Numbered from the stretch's first letter, positions 1 through 9,406 are shown. The stretch is 64,000 nucleotides of DNA from Peptoniphilus_E sp964345555 (GCA_964345555.1 CAYFRD010000001.1:1-64000); one strand, 5' to 3'. Numbers and translations: made by a program. Notes: generated by a model from the letters alone, not told the origin.

Positions 1-101
1 ATATATTGTCTTTTTGTCTTGTGTCAAGTACTTTTTTTGTTTTTTATTTTAAAAAAGACAACTCATATAGTTTATAATTAAAAATATGCGTTGTCAATAT
101 T

Positions 102-983
102 TTATTCAATATATTTTATAAATTTTTCAGGAATTTTTCCTTCCAAGTAGGCGTTACCGATTATATCGGGTCCGGTGTGTATTGCTATGGTGCAACCCAA
201 TTGATTGGATAGAAATTTTACTCTGTTTACATTATATTTTTCCTTTAGTGGATATATTAAATTTTCTTCTTCTCCGTATACTAAGAAGATTTTTTCATTT
301 TCAGAGTTGTTTTTTGTGTTTTTGAGAGTTTCTTCTATTATTGCCTTGTATGCTTTTTTATTTCCTCTTTTTAAGTTTTTTACTCTTAATTTGCTCTTTT
401 CCATATCTATTATAGGTCTTATATTCAACATCTTGCCTATGTTTCTTCCGGTTCTTGATATTCTTCCGCCCCTGTAGAGATACTCTATGTCAAATACGGT
501 AAACAGGTGCCTTACTTTGTCCGTCAAAAATTCTGAAAGCTCTATGAGTTCGTCATATGTTGCTCCACCCTTTGCACATGTAGACATATAATATACTATC
601 AATCCTTCTCCTACTGATGCAGACTTTGAATCCACAGCCGTAAATTTTTTGTGTACAAATTTCTCTTTTAATTTTTCTATGGCTGTCAATGCATTGTTAT
701 AAGAACCCGATAACTCCGACGATAAAGATATGTATATAAATTCTTCTCCTCGTTGTAAATATTCTTTAAATTTCTTGTAGTACTCAAAGATCGGAATCTG
801 AGATGTTCCGTAACTTTTCCCCTGTCTTTGTCCTTTAAAAATTTCGTCGCTGTTTATTTCTATTTTATCTCGGTATTCCTTTTCTTCATTAGTTATGATT
901 ATGCTCATTATTTCCAAGTCTAATTTTTTTGCGATTGCCCGATCTAAATCACAGCCGCTGTCTGTTATTATTTTAACTGTCAT
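102..983 (-). CDS. DegV family fatty-acid-binding protein (first of two)
   Basis: The 293-residue product matches the DegV family, whose characterised members (FakB) bind a fatty acid and present it to the kinase FakA for phosphorylation and entry into phospholipid synthesis. Seen in the sequence: an N-terminal ITDSGCDL motif where the family has a DSxxDL loop, a central SLSSELSGSYNNA serine-rich binding segment near residue 87, and a C-terminal HTGPDIIGN stretch equivalent to the family's HTGPG loop. The ATG is preceded by GGGAGG at good spacing. No FakA gene lies nearby, so the lipid role is taken from the family. It is a distant paralogue of the DegV at 18.1 kb. It appears to be transcribed alone. 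Confidence 0.9.
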   Translation of the reverse strand: MTVKIITDSGCDLDRAIAKKLDLEIMSIIITNEEKEYRDKIEINSDEIFKGQRQGKSYGTSQIPIFEYYKKFKEYLQRGEEFIYISLSSELSGSYNNALTAIEKLKEKFVHKKFTAVDSKSASVGEGLIVYYMSTCAKGGATYDELIELSEFLTDKVRHLFTVFDIEYLYRGGRISRTGRNIGKMLNIRPIIDMEKSKLRVKNLKRGNKKAYKAIIEETLKNTKNNSENEKIFLVYGEEENLIYPLKEKYNVNRVKFLSNQLGCTIAIHTGPDIIGNAYLEGKIPEKFIKYIE

Positions 984-1270
984 TTTTTCCTCCCTTGCTT
1001 TATTTAATTGTATAATATAGCCGACTTTTTTTCTATAATTTATGCTTTGTTTTTTATATTTTTGTATTTTCTTTACGTTATTTTAAATTTTGTATTATTT
1101 ATATGTAGCATTTTTATATGATTTTTAAATAATCAGATAACATATTAAATTTTTTAGCGATATAATTTTTTATACACTACTTTTAAATATCTAAGATTTA
1201 TTTTAAAAGTTCTAAATTTTTGTTTAATAATAAAATTTAAATGAAATAATTTCTTCCTCCTATATAAAAC
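984..1270. other. AT-rich intergenic stretch, nothing recognised
   Basis: This region between degV and the hutU terminator is very AT-rich, with stop codons in all frames. I see no gene or structured element in it beyond the likely degV promoter close to position 1010. Confidence 0.6.
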
Positions 1271-1296
1271 AGCCCCTGTCCATATGGACAGGGGCT
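1271..1296 (-). terminator. Rho-independent terminator of hutU
   Basis: A perfect 26-bp palindrome (AGCCCCTGTCC, CATATGG centre, mirrored arm) lies 32 bases beyond the hutU stop. On the minus strand it is followed by GTTTTA. Confidence 0.85.
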
Positions 1297-1328
1297 ATTT
1301 TATGTTTTGCTATATTAAGTTTGTAGGA

Positions 1329-3356
1329 TTATTTTTCAAAAACTTTTGCAACTGCATTTTTAACTAATTCATCATCAGCTATAAATGGAAGAGTTATTGT
1401 TCCGTCTGCACGATTCTTGTTAAATTCAGCTGCTGTTGCAACTGCATTTTCGTTTCTCGCCCAGCTTCTTCTTGCAACTCCACCCATTACGTCCCAGCTT
1501 AGAGATAATTTGATAATTTCATCTACTCTTTCTGATCCGTCAAGCAATAATCCGAATCCACCGTTGATTGATTTACCTATACCAACGCCGCCTCCGTTAT
1601 GAAGAGCAACAATAGTCATTCCTCTTGCAGCATTACCTGCATAGCATTGTACCGCCATGTCTGCACATACGTTTGAACCGTCTTTAATGTTTGAAGTTTC
1701 TCTAAACGGAGAGTCTACTCCTGATACGTCATGGTGATCACGACCCATCATTACAGGTCCGATTTTTCCTTCACGCACTAATTTATTAAATGCAAGAGCT
1801 ATAGCAACTCTTCCTTCTTCATCTTGATAAAGAATTCTTGCTTCAGTACCAACTACTAATTGGTTCTTTTCAGCATCTCTTATCCAGTTGTAGTTGTCTC
1901 TGTCTTGATATCTTCTGTTAGGATCTATGTTGTCCATAGCAGCTTTATCTGTTTGAACTAAATCTTCATGGTTACGGCTTAAGCATACCCATCTGAATGG
2001 TCCGTATCCGTAGTCAAATAGAAGCGGTCCCATAATATCTTCAACATATGAAGGCCAAATAAATCCGTCTTTATCATCTATGCCGTTCTTGGATATTTCT
2101 TTTACGCCTGCATCATATATAGCTTTCATAAATGAGTTACCGTAGTCAAAGAAGTAAGTTCCTTTAGCGACAAGTTCTTTAATAACTTGGAAATGTTGTT
2201 TTAATGTATCTTTTACAAGTTCTTTAAATTTGTCATGATCTTCTGCAAGAAGTCTTGTTCTTTCTTCAAAGGAAATACCTACCGGACAATATCCTCCGTC
2301 ATATGCATTATGACAAGAAGTTTGGTCGGAAAGTAAATCTATATGAATGTTATTTTCGTTCATGTAATGAAGAAGATCTACTATGTTTCCATGGTAAGCA
2401 ATTGACATAGCTTCTTCTTTTTCAAGATATTCTTTTGCGATTTCCCAAGTTTCTTCCGGAGTTTCAGCAACTTTTGAAATCCAACCTTGTTCAAATCTTG
2501 TTTCAATTCTTGACATATCAACTTCAGCTACAATACCTACTGCATTGGCAATTTCTGCAGCTTTACCTTGAGCACCGCTCATTCCGCCAAGTCCTGATGT
2601 AACAAACAATTTTCCTCTTAAATCCCCATCTGCAGGTATGCCTAATTTCATTCTACCGGCGTTAAGAATTGTGTTGAATGTTCCGTGAACTATACCTTGA
2701 GGTCCAATATACATCCATCCACCGGCTGTCATTTGTCCGTAATTTGTAACTCCCATTTCTTCGGCAATTTCCCAATCTTCATGGTTGTCATATTCGCCAA
2801 TTAACAAGCCGTTTGTAATAATAACTCTTGGAGAGTTCTTTCTTGAAGCAAATAATCCAAGGGGATGTCCTGATTCAACTACTAAAGTTTGTTCATCAGT
2901 CATAACTTCCAAATATTTTTTAATTAATCTGTATTGCATCCAGTTGTGGCATACTGATCCTGTTTCTCCATAAGTAACTAATTCGTAAGGATATAGAGCA
3001 ACTTCAAAGTCAAGGTTGTTTTCAATCATTACTTGACATGCTTTACCTGCTAAACAATTTCCTTTGTATTCATCAATCGGCTTTCCGTAAAGGTGTCCTT
3101 CCGGTCTGAATCTGTATCCGTAAATTCTTCCTCTTGTAGTTAATTCTTCCAAAAATTCAGGGATGAGTTGTTCGTGGAATTTTTCCGGGATGTATCTAAG
3201 TGCATTTTTAAGTGCAATTTCAGTTTGAGCTTGTGTAAGTCTGAATCCTCTATCCGGAGCTCTACGAATTCCTTCTTCAAATACGGGATCTGCAGGAAGT
3301 TCGTCGAATTCCAATTTAACTTTCATCGCTTGTTCAATTTCTTTATTGTTAAGCAT
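1329..3356 (-). CDS. hutU: Urocanate hydratase
   Basis: This enzyme hydrates urocanate to 4-imidazolone-5-propionate, the second step of histidine degradation, in the cytoplasm with tightly bound NAD. The product is 675 residues, in the range of the longer urocanase form. Visible signatures are the glycine-rich NAD-binding segment GLGGMSGAQGKA, the SDQTSCHNAYDGGYCPVG region, the FFDYGNSFMKA segment and the LHNGGGVGIG loop near the C-terminus. I chose the ATG at 3356 over the longer frame (to 3398) because AAAGGAGG stands eight bases before it. A perfect hairpin terminator follows, so it is probably monocistronic. hutI lies 0.4 kb downstream in the same direction, separated by a tRNA. A 9-bp-arm inverted repeat about 120 bases upstream could be an operator. 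Confidence 0.96.
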   Translation of the reverse strand: MLNNKEIEQAMKVKLEFDELPADPVFEEGIRRAPDRGFRLTQAQTEIALKNALRYIPEKFHEQLIPEFLEELTTRGRIYGYRFRPEGHLYGKPIDEYKGNCLAGKACQVMIENNLDFEVALYPYELVTYGETGSVCHNWMQYRLIKKYLEVMTDEQTLVVESGHPLGLFASRKNSPRVIITNGLLIGEYDNHEDWEIAEEMGVTNYGQMTAGGWMYIGPQGIVHGTFNTILNAGRMKLGIPADGDLRGKLFVTSGLGGMSGAQGKAAEIANAVGIVAEVDMSRIETRFEQGWISKVAETPEETWEIAKEYLEKEEAMSIAYHGNIVDLLHYMNENNIHIDLLSDQTSCHNAYDGGYCPVGISFEERTRLLAEDHDKFKELVKDTLKQHFQVIKELVAKGTYFFDYGNSFMKAIYDAGVKEISKNGIDDKDGFIWPSYVEDIMGPLLFDYGYGPFRWVCLSRNHEDLVQTDKAAMDNIDPNRRYQDRDNYNWIRDAEKNQLVVGTEARILYQDEEGRVAIALAFNKLVREGKIGPVMMGRDHHDVSGVDSPFRETSNIKDGSNVCADMAVQCYAGNAARGMTIVALHNGGGVGIGKSINGGFGLLLDGSERVDEIIKLSLSWDVMGGVARRSWARNENAVATAAEFNKNRADGTITLPFIADDELVKNAVAKVFEK

Positions 3357-3474
3357 TGATTTATTTCCTCCTTTTAAATATACATAACCTTTTCGCATTC
3401 ATTATATTTTTACCACGTCTTTTAAAAGTCAATAGTAAAAATTTTACCAAATATTTTTAAAGCTTTTTAAAATA

Positions 3475-3504
3475 AATTATCATTTTTTCCCTTAGATGAT
3501 AATT
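3475..3504. promoter_or_regulatory. Inverted repeat upstream of hutU, possible operator
   Basis: AATTATCAT and ATGATAATT form perfect 9-bp arms around a 12-base spacer, about 120 bp before the hutU start. A TATAAT-like -10 for hutU is at 3401-3406 on the minus strand, which places the repeat well upstream. A regulatory role is inferred only from position and symmetry. Confidence 0.3.
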
Positions 3505-3572
3505 AGACACAACTGATTTATTTTTTGTGGTTCAACTGTTTCTCTATGCAAATATATTTAATTTACTTTTAT

Positions 3573-3601
3573 TTGACATATAATTTAACTTGTAATAAAA
3601 T
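3573..3601 (+). promoter_or_regulatory. Sigma-A-type promoter of tRNA-Arg
   Basis: TTGACA at 3573-3578 and TAAAAT at 3596-3601 are separated by 17 bp. The tRNA begins 12 bases after the -10. Confidence 0.75.
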
Positions 3602-3612
3602 TTATCTGATAT

Positions 3613-3689
3613 GCACACGTAGCTCAGTCGGATAGAGCGAAGCTCTCCTAAAGCTTAGGCCGGGGGTTCAATTCCTCTCGTGTGCACCA
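3613..3689 (+). tRNA. tRNA-Arg (CCT anticodon)
   Basis: A complete cloverleaf can be folded: acceptor GCACACG with CGTGTGC, D arm GCTC/GAGC, anticodon stem AAGCT/AGCTT with loop CTCCTAA giving anticodon CCT (reads AGG), a TTCAATT T-loop and an encoded CCA end. A strong promoter precedes it and a terminator hairpin follows. Confidence 0.95.
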
Positions 3690-3699
3690 TTTTTATTTA

Positions 3700-3742
3700 G
3701 GGGATTTACCTTTACATTCAAAAAGGAGATAATCCCTTTTTT
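3700..3742 (+). terminator. Terminator of tRNA-Arg
   Basis: GGGGATT pairs with AATCCC around an inner CCTTT/AAAGG stem, followed by six T residues on the plus strand. It ends two bases before the hutI stop codon, which is transcribed from the other direction. Confidence 0.75.
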
Positions 3743-3744
3743 GT

Positions 3745-4983
3745 TTAATACACTGTTTCTCTGTCCTTTACAACAACTTTTCCATGCTTAATAACAGTGT
3801 TCACATAATCTATTCCGTGAATGTAAATCACATCTGTATAATCTTGCGTATCCCAGATTTGAAGATCGGCGTACTTGCCTACTTCTATTGATCCGTATTC
3901 TTTTTCAAGTCTTAGTGCCTTAGCCGCATTGAGCGTTGCAGCTTTTAATGCTTCTTCCGCACTCAATCCATGATTTCTGCATGCCATATTCATACACAGA
4001 GATGTGGAAACTGTGTAGTTGCCTGGGTTTAAATTTGTAGCTATGGCTATGGTCATGCCTCTATCTATAAAATGTCTACCTTTAGCAAGAACTTTGTAGT
4101 ATTGTTTTACATAGTCCGTGGTGGGCAATACTATTCCAACTACATTTTTTTCTATCATTATGTCGATTTCTTCTTCTGTAAGATAGTTGAGGTGAGCCAC
4201 ACAGTAAACTCCTTCTTCAGCAGCCATCTTTGATGCTCCCACTGATGAAAGTTCATTGCCGTGTATCGTTCCGTTCATACCGTGTTTTTTGGCAGCTTGT
4301 AAATATTTTCTTCCTTGTTCCACGGAGAAAAATTGTTCCTCCACCCATATATCCGCCAATTCAGCTAAGTTTTCTTCTTCAATTACAGGCATTACTTCAT
4401 TTATGCAGAAATCTATGTATGCGTCTTTGCCCATTTCGGGATCCCAATCGTGTCCGCCCAAGTAGGTGGGAATTATGGTTTGGGGTGAAATTTCCCTAGC
4501 TTTTTTTATGGCTCTCAATTGTTTAAGTTCCGTATCCTTATCTATTCCGTATCCGCTCTTGACTTCCACAGTGGTGACTCCACCCTTTAAAAGCAGATCA
4601 AGTTTTTCTACAGAATCCTTTACCAGTTCATCAAGACTTGATTCCACAGTTTGTTTCACTGAGGACTTCATTCCAACTATACCGGCTTTTTCTTCTATTA
4701 TCTTTGGGTCATCGGTGTAGAGTTTAGCAAGATATTCAGCCTTTCTATCTCCTCCGAAAGCCAAGTGAGTATGCGGATCTATGAATCCGGGCATTACGGT
4801 CTTGTTCTCGCAGTCTATTATTTCAGTTCCTTCATCAATAAATTCCTTTAAATTTTCAAACTTGTCGATTTTCTTTATCTTGTCATCTTCAACCAATATG
4901 GAATATCCTGTCAAAGTTCCTATTCCAGCGTCAATGGACTCATCTATGGTATGGATTTGTCCGCAATTTTTTAACAACAACAT
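3745..4983 (-). CDS. hutI: Imidazolonepropionase
   Basis: This amidohydrolase-superfamily enzyme opens 4-imidazolone-5-propionate to N-formimidoyl-glutamate, the third histidine-degradation step. The 412-residue product carries the HxH metal motif in PHTHLAFGG, a further histidine in TIHGNELSSVGA and another in CVAHLNYL. The segment that normally reads ATDxNPG reads ATNLNPG here: the Asn codon is AAT at 4033-4035, so the usual Asp metal ligand and catalytic base is replaced. The C-terminus GSIEVGKYADLQIWD is typical of the family. I chose the ATG at 4983 because GGAAGG lies just before it; the frame is open further upstream. Assignment to the family is firm. Activity is less certain because of the Asp-to-Asn change. 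Confidence 0.93.
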   Translation of the reverse strand: MLLLKNCGQIHTIDESIDAGIGTLTGYSILVEDDKIKKIDKFENLKEFIDEGTEIIDCENKTVMPGFIDPHTHLAFGGDRKAEYLAKLYTDDPKIIEEKAGIVGMKSSVKQTVESSLDELVKDSVEKLDLLLKGGVTTVEVKSGYGIDKDTELKQLRAIKKAREISPQTIIPTYLGGHDWDPEMGKDAYIDFCINEVMPVIEEENLAELADIWVEEQFFSVEQGRKYLQAAKKHGMNGTIHGNELSSVGASKMAAEEGVYCVAHLNYLTEEEIDIMIEKNVVGIVLPTTDYVKQYYKVLAKGRHFIDRGMTIAIATNLNPGNYTVSTSLCMNMACRNHGLSAEEALKAATLNAAKALRLEKEYGSIEVGKYADLQIWDTQDYTDVIYIHGIDYVNTVIKHGKVVVKDRETVY

Positions 4984-5084
4984 TTTATCCTTCCTTTCAT
5001 CAAACATACTCTTATACATTTCGAACAATTTTTAAAAATTCAGTAGCAATTATGATAAACTCACACAGCATAAAAAATGTCTAA

Positions 5085-5699
5085 TTATTTTTGCCCCGCA
5101 TTTCCCATTGCCACTTCCCAAAGATATATACTTGCGACACTTCCGTAAGGACTGAATTTTTTTCTATACTTCGAAAAAACTTTCTTGTCAATTTTTTCAA
5201 GTTTATACAATCTTTTAAGGCCTCTTATTATTGCCAAATCTCCATAGCTGAACACATCAGGTCTTTGCATAGAAAATATGAGTATCATCTCAGCAGTCCA
5301 CGTTCCGATCCCCTTCAAGTCTGTGAGTTTTTCAATGACTTCTTCATCACTTGCAATTTTTAACTCGTCCAAGTCCAACTCTCTTGACTGTACCTTTTCA
5401 GCCAAATTTAATATGTAGTCGGCTTTTCTGTAGGATACCCCTAATTTTTGCACTTCATCCGCTCCCGCTTCAATGATTTGTTTAGCATTAATCTCGGGAA
5501 ACCTTTCCATAAATCTGTTCCACAAAGTTACATGTGCCTTGGTGGATATCTGTTGGCCCACTATGGAGTTTACTATGGCTGCAAAAACATCCTCTATGAC
5601 CTCTCTTTGCACAAATCCCACTCTTTCTATAAATTCTCCGAGAACTGCGTCTTTGGATTTTAAATAATTTATTTGCTTTTCTCCGTATTGAAAGTACAT
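5085..5699 (-). CDS. DNA-3-methyladenine glycosylase (AlkA/HhH-GPD type)
   Basis: The 204-residue product is a base-excision DNA glycosylase of the helix-hairpin-helix GPD superfamily, probably removing alkylated purines. Visible signatures are IVNSIVGQQIS in the N-terminal half, the hairpin LKGIGTWTAEMI, and FSYGDLAIIRGL, whose Asp is the expected catalytic residue. It has no C-terminal iron-sulfur cysteine loop, which argues against endonuclease III or MutY. I prefer the ATG at 5699, served by GAGG a few bases upstream, to the GTG at 5705. The upstream EFR1 gene stops only eight bases before this ATG, so the two are likely co-transcribed. Confidence 0.88.
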   Translation of the reverse strand: MYFQYGEKQINYLKSKDAVLGEFIERVGFVQREVIEDVFAAIVNSIVGQQISTKAHVTLWNRFMERFPEINAKQIIEAGADEVQKLGVSYRKADYILNLAEKVQSRELDLDELKIASDEEVIEKLTDLKGIGTWTAEMILIFSMQRPDVFSYGDLAIIRGLKRLYKLEKIDKKVFSKYRKKFSPYGSVASIYLWEVAMGNAGQK

Positions 5700-5707
5700 A
5701 TTCACCT

Positions 5708-6451
5708 CTATTTAAGCAAGTATCTCTTTTTGCCTACAGTCTTACCGCCGTATTCAATTGCACCCTTGGGACACTTTGCAATGCAAGCCGCACAATGAGT
5801 GCAGTTGCCTTTCCACTTAGGATATCCCTCCGAATACTCTATGTTGTTAAATACACAGACCTTCGCACAAAGTCCACACCTGTTGCACTTGTCCGTGTAG
5901 TAAAACTTCTTGTCCTTGACTATGAACTCAAAAAACACGTCATTGCCAATCCCCGACAAAAAATCATCTATTACGGAGGTTTTCTTCCTTTTAAAGTTTT
6001 CACCCTCGGAGATGACTCTTGCAGCATAAACGATTTTTTGTTCAGCCGCTTTCACAACCTGTGCATTCTTCTCGTCGGAGTCCAAGTTAAAGAGCATTAT
6101 ATAATTTTCAGGCATTACTATCTCCTGTAATCCTTTGAAATTCAATGCCGTTTCTCTTAAATCTTTTCTCAAGTACTTCTCCGCCGAACCTATGGAAGAT
6201 CCGCAATTCATTATGGCATAGAAATCTCCGGTGCCTTGAAACTCCGCTCTTTTCAAAAAACTCGACAGAAATCTCGGCACTCTCCAGCCATAGGTGGGGC
6301 ACACCAACACATAGGGCCTTTCAGATGTGAAAGTCGCTGCTCCATTTCCCTTTATTATATGGAACAAATCAATCACTTCGTCCTTTATCATAAAGGCAAG
6401 TTTTTCCGCTATATATTTTGAATTCCCCGTTCCCGAAAAATATAAAATCAT
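5708..6451 (-). CDS. EFR1 family protein: flavodoxin domain fused to a 2x[4Fe-4S] ferredoxin
   Basis: The 247-residue product begins with a flavodoxin-like FMN-binding segment (YFSGTGNSKYIAE) and ends with two complete CxxCxxCxxxC clusters (CNRCGLCAKVC and CTHCAACIAKC). This is the arrangement of the EFR1 family, common in anaerobic Firmicutes. It should be a soluble electron carrier passing electrons between FMN and iron-sulfur centres. The physiological partner is unknown. The frame is followed almost directly by the DNA glycosylase gene, and two hairpins upstream separate it from the SLH gene. Confidence 0.88.
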   Translation of the reverse strand: MILYFSGTGNSKYIAEKLAFMIKDEVIDLFHIIKGNGAATFTSERPYVLVCPTYGWRVPRFLSSFLKRAEFQGTGDFYAIMNCGSSIGSAEKYLRKDLRETALNFKGLQEIVMPENYIMLFNLDSDEKNAQVVKAAEQKIVYAARVISEGENFKRKKTSVIDDFLSGIGNDVFFEFIVKDKKFYYTDKCNRCGLCAKVCVFNNIEYSEGYPKWKGNCTHCAACIAKCPKGAIEYGGKTVGKKRYLLK

Positions 6452-6516
6452 AATTCCTCCACAGATAATTTATAAGATACTTTATTTTCACAACCTACAA
6501 TTAATTATATCAAAAA

Positions 6517-6545
6517 ATGGCTAACTATTGGTTTTAGTTAGCCAT
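6517..6545 (-). terminator. Terminator hairpin, distal of two after the SLH gene
   Basis: ATGGCTAACT and AGTTAGCCAT form perfect 10-bp arms followed on the minus strand by TTTTTTG. It separates the SLH gene from the EFR1 gene. Confidence 0.75.
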
Positions 6546-6579
6546 AAAATAAAAGCTGCTTATATTTGTAAATAAGAAA

Positions 6580-6612
6580 CCTGCCCTTCCACTATAATGC
6601 CTATCGGGCAGG
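6580..6612 (-). terminator. Hairpin after the SLH gene, possible first terminator
   Basis: CCTGCCC pairs with GGGCAGG around a 19-base loop. On the minus strand it is followed by TTTCTTATTT, a weak T run. It lies about 80 bases past the SLH gene stop. Confidence 0.5.
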
Positions 6613-6690
6613 CTTGCTATTTCACAATAAAATACAAAAATTTAAACTAATCCCTTTACATAACGCTTCAGTAATGGAATTTTAAATTTC

Positions 6691-8672
6691 TCAGTAAATT
6701 ATTTTAATCCATTTTTCCTGAATATTTTCAACTCTTTCAAACTCGTGATCTTGATAAGCTTCTATGAGTTCATAATATGCCCAGTGACTTTTTGTCAAAT
6801 CATCATACATAGGGATGAGAGATTGGTTTTCGTCTATATATTCTTTGTCAGGATATCTGTTGTATAGGCGGTTCAGAATAGTTACTACTTCCGCCCTTGT
6901 GATTTCTCTGTCAGGTCTGAAAGTCCCGTCGGGATATCCCTTTATTCTGTCATTGTTGTAGGCTTGTCTTATCTCTCTTTCATACTTGTGATTTTTTATA
7001 TCTGTGAAGGGCGTTTCTTTATTCGAGCCCTTCTTGTCTATATATGAAATCAACTTCACCATTTCGGCTCTTGTTATATTTTCATCGGGTCTAATATTTT
7101 CGCCCGCCTTTTCTTCCAAGAGCCCCATTTTAAATGCTCCGTTTATATATTCGTTATACCACGCATTTTTCTTCGTATCTGAATAAATCGTATTTGTTTT
7201 TTCGCCTAAAGCATAGTTTTGTAATCTCACTACCACAGCTATGGCTTCAGCTCTGGTCATATTTCCATCAGGATTTATTCTGTTTCCCGGATATCCCTTT
7301 ATATATGAATAATCAATTTGTATCTTTTTTACAGGCTGTTTTTTCTCTGTATTGGATTTTGTTTCCTTGTAGTCCTTTCTTTCATAATAATCTTTTCGTT
7401 CATACAGGGAATCCGTTGGATATGCGGGAGCCGGAATCGGTGTAGGTATGGGTGTATATTTCTTTTTCCACGTTGCATAGACCTTTATATCTTCATCCAC
7501 TGTGGTCAAAGATGTAAATTTCTCTCCTGTACCGTCTTGCTTTGTATTCCAGTCTATGAATTTATAGCCTTCTCTTGTTGGCTCCGTAGGAAAATCTTCC
7601 CCAACAGTTTCTCCGTCTAATACTTCAATCTTTATTATAGTGCCGGAACCGTCATTTAAATCAAATTCTACACTGTGTAGAGAAATCCACACAGCTTTAA
7701 TTGTCAGGTCACCGGTAACAGTTATTTCATCTCCGGGGTTTTTAAACTCACCATTTACGTCCCAATGCAAAAATCTCTTTCCCTCAGGCGGTGTAAATGT
7801 GCTTTCAGGAAGTTTGTACGTTCCGTTCTTTTCAACTTCCACACTTTCCATAGTTCCGGTGCCGCCACTTGTATCAAATGACACGGTGTATCCCTTTGCA
7901 TATGCTGCTTTCAAATATAGTGGCAAGGTTAAGTATTTTACTGATACATCCACCCTTTCAGTTTCATTAGTTTCGCTCCATCTGTTGCCCGCTTCGTCTT
8001 TATACCAATCTGTGAGCTTATTCACTTCGTCGATATAAGGCAGTTCCTTCCCTTGTGAAAATTCCTTCATCACATCCACTGCCACTAATTTGGAGCGATC
8101 TCTGTTATTGCTTTCAAATACCACATCCGCTCCTGCTTTTCCTGCTGTATTTAAAGCCACGAGAGAATTTTCCACATTTATTGTCGAAGATTTTGACATT
8201 ATAGTATCTGTTTGGTAAGGTCCGAAGAATCCATTGGCGAAAAATATCTTCGGAAATTTTACATTCTTAGGTTTATCCGCATAAATTCCTCCACCTTCTC
8301 CAAACTCTCCTCCTGATTCTCCCTGTGCTGAATTCTTTGCTATTATGGAATTTTTAACATTTAAGTTGCCATTTACAAGATAGATTCCTCCACCCTTTGC
8401 CATTTTACCGACGGATTTGTTGCCTGATATCTCCGCATTTTCTATATTTGCAGTACCTCCTATGATGGAAACAGCTGCACCGAANNNNNNNNNNNNNNNN
8501 NNNNNNNNNNNNNNNNNNNNNNNNNNNNNNNNNNNNNNNNNNNNNNNNNNNNNNNNNNNNNNNNNNNNNNNNNNNNNNNNNNNNCTGCACCGAAACTCAT
8601 ATCGGCTTTCAGTAGCACTGTTAAACATACTATTAAAAGCAACAGTCCCAAGTAATTTAAAATTCTTTTCAT
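6691..8672 (-). CDS. SLH-domain surface protein with beta-helix and InlB-type repeats (contains scaffold gap)
   Basis: A signal peptide starts at 8672 (MKRILNYLGLLLLIV, ending near SFGA) with a good ribosome binding site. After the 100-N gap the protein continues with a polymorphic beta-helix-like region (repeated GGGIY segments), then two Listeria-Bacteroides/InlB B repeats near TVSFDTSGGTGT and VEFDLNDGSGT with FLHWDVNG and FIDWNTKQDGTG, a short YYERKDYYERKDY linker repeat, and three SLH modules (motifs GYPGNRINPDGNMTRAEA, RPDENITRAE, GYPDGTFRPDREITRAE). SLH modules normally bind secondary cell-wall polymer, so it should be exported and wall-anchored. The part before the gap (signal peptide) and the part after it appear in different frames only because the gap length is arbitrary. 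Joined at the shared 10 bases they give 623 residues. Confidence 0.85.
8485..8584. other. 100-base run of N (scaffold gap)
   Basis: Exactly 100 N, the customary placeholder for an unknown gap. The 10 bases CTGCACCGAA stand immediately on both sides, which suggests overlapping contig ends or a repeat boundary. Confidence 0.97.
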
Positions 8673-8793
8673 TTCTTCCTCCCTTTAGTTTTACCGATTA
8701 ATTATAAAATATTTCCTCCGACTCTTCAATGATATAGCGATATTTATCCATACTTGATTGACATCGTGTTCAAATATGCACTCAAAGATAAAA

Positions 8794-8821
8794 AGCGACC
8801 AACCGTGTAAGATCAGTCGCT
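8794..8821 (-). terminator. Terminator of the rhodanese gene
   Basis: AGCGAC/GTCGCT arms are followed on the minus strand by TTTTTATC, 22 bases past the stop. Confidence 0.7.
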
Positions 8822-8842
8822 ATTTACGATTTTTACAACACT

Positions 8843-9406
8843 CTATCTTTCAATTTCTCCTCCGTAGTAGATTATTCCTCCCGCATCTATTACATAGTAC
8901 CCTTCCTTTTCCAAAGCTCTTTGAGCAGTTGCCGACCTGGCTCCACTTCTGCAATAGAGTATCAGCACATCCTCCTTGGTAAATTCTTTAGAGCCTACAA
9001 TGTTCCCAAGTGGTATGTTAATCGCCCCCGGAACATGTCCCGAACTGAATTCACTTGGCTCTCTGACATCTATTAATTTAACGGATTCATCTGTCTTTGC
9101 ATTGACTTCCACCGCCGTTTCAAGCGCTATTTTCTCGCCTGTTCTTCTGTCCGTCATTTCCACTATTTCAATATCCTCGCCTTCTCCTTCATATATAAAT
9201 CTCTGTCCTATTTCCAACTCTTCTTCCACATCCATGTTCACAACAGTTTCTTTGTCCCACAGAAAAAACAGATTTTCTCCCAAGTATGTGGTCTCCTTTG
9301 TTCCTGTGGAATTTCCCGGTGATTGAGGTTTTTTTATAAATGTTGAAATTGCAAATGCCGCTGCAATAACTAAAATTATCAACCCAACTGCCATAAATTT
9401 ATTCAT
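8843..9406 (-). CDS. Membrane-anchored rhodanese-like protein
   Basis: The 187-residue product has an N-terminal hydrophobic anchor (residues about 5-23), a short linker, and a C-terminal rhodanese domain (about 95-187) with LIDVREPSEF, SGHVPGAINIP and the active-site loop YCRSGARSA containing Cys152. Rhodanese domains move sulfane sulfur via the catalytic cysteine. Here the domain should lie outside the membrane. The region at residues 40-95 (DRRTGEKI) is unassigned. AAGGAG precedes the ATG. It is flanked by its own terminator, so it is probably a single-gene unit. The substrate is unknown. Confidence 0.85.
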   Translation of the reverse strand: MNKFMAVGLIILVIAAAFAISTFIKKPQSPGNSTGTKETTYLGENLFFLWDKETVVNMDVEEELEIGQRFIYEGEGEDIEIVEMTDRRTGEKIALETAVEVNAKTDESVKLIDVREPSEFSSGHVPGAINIPLGNIVGSKEFTKEDVLILYCRSGARSATAQRALEKEGYYVIDAGGIIYYGGEIER

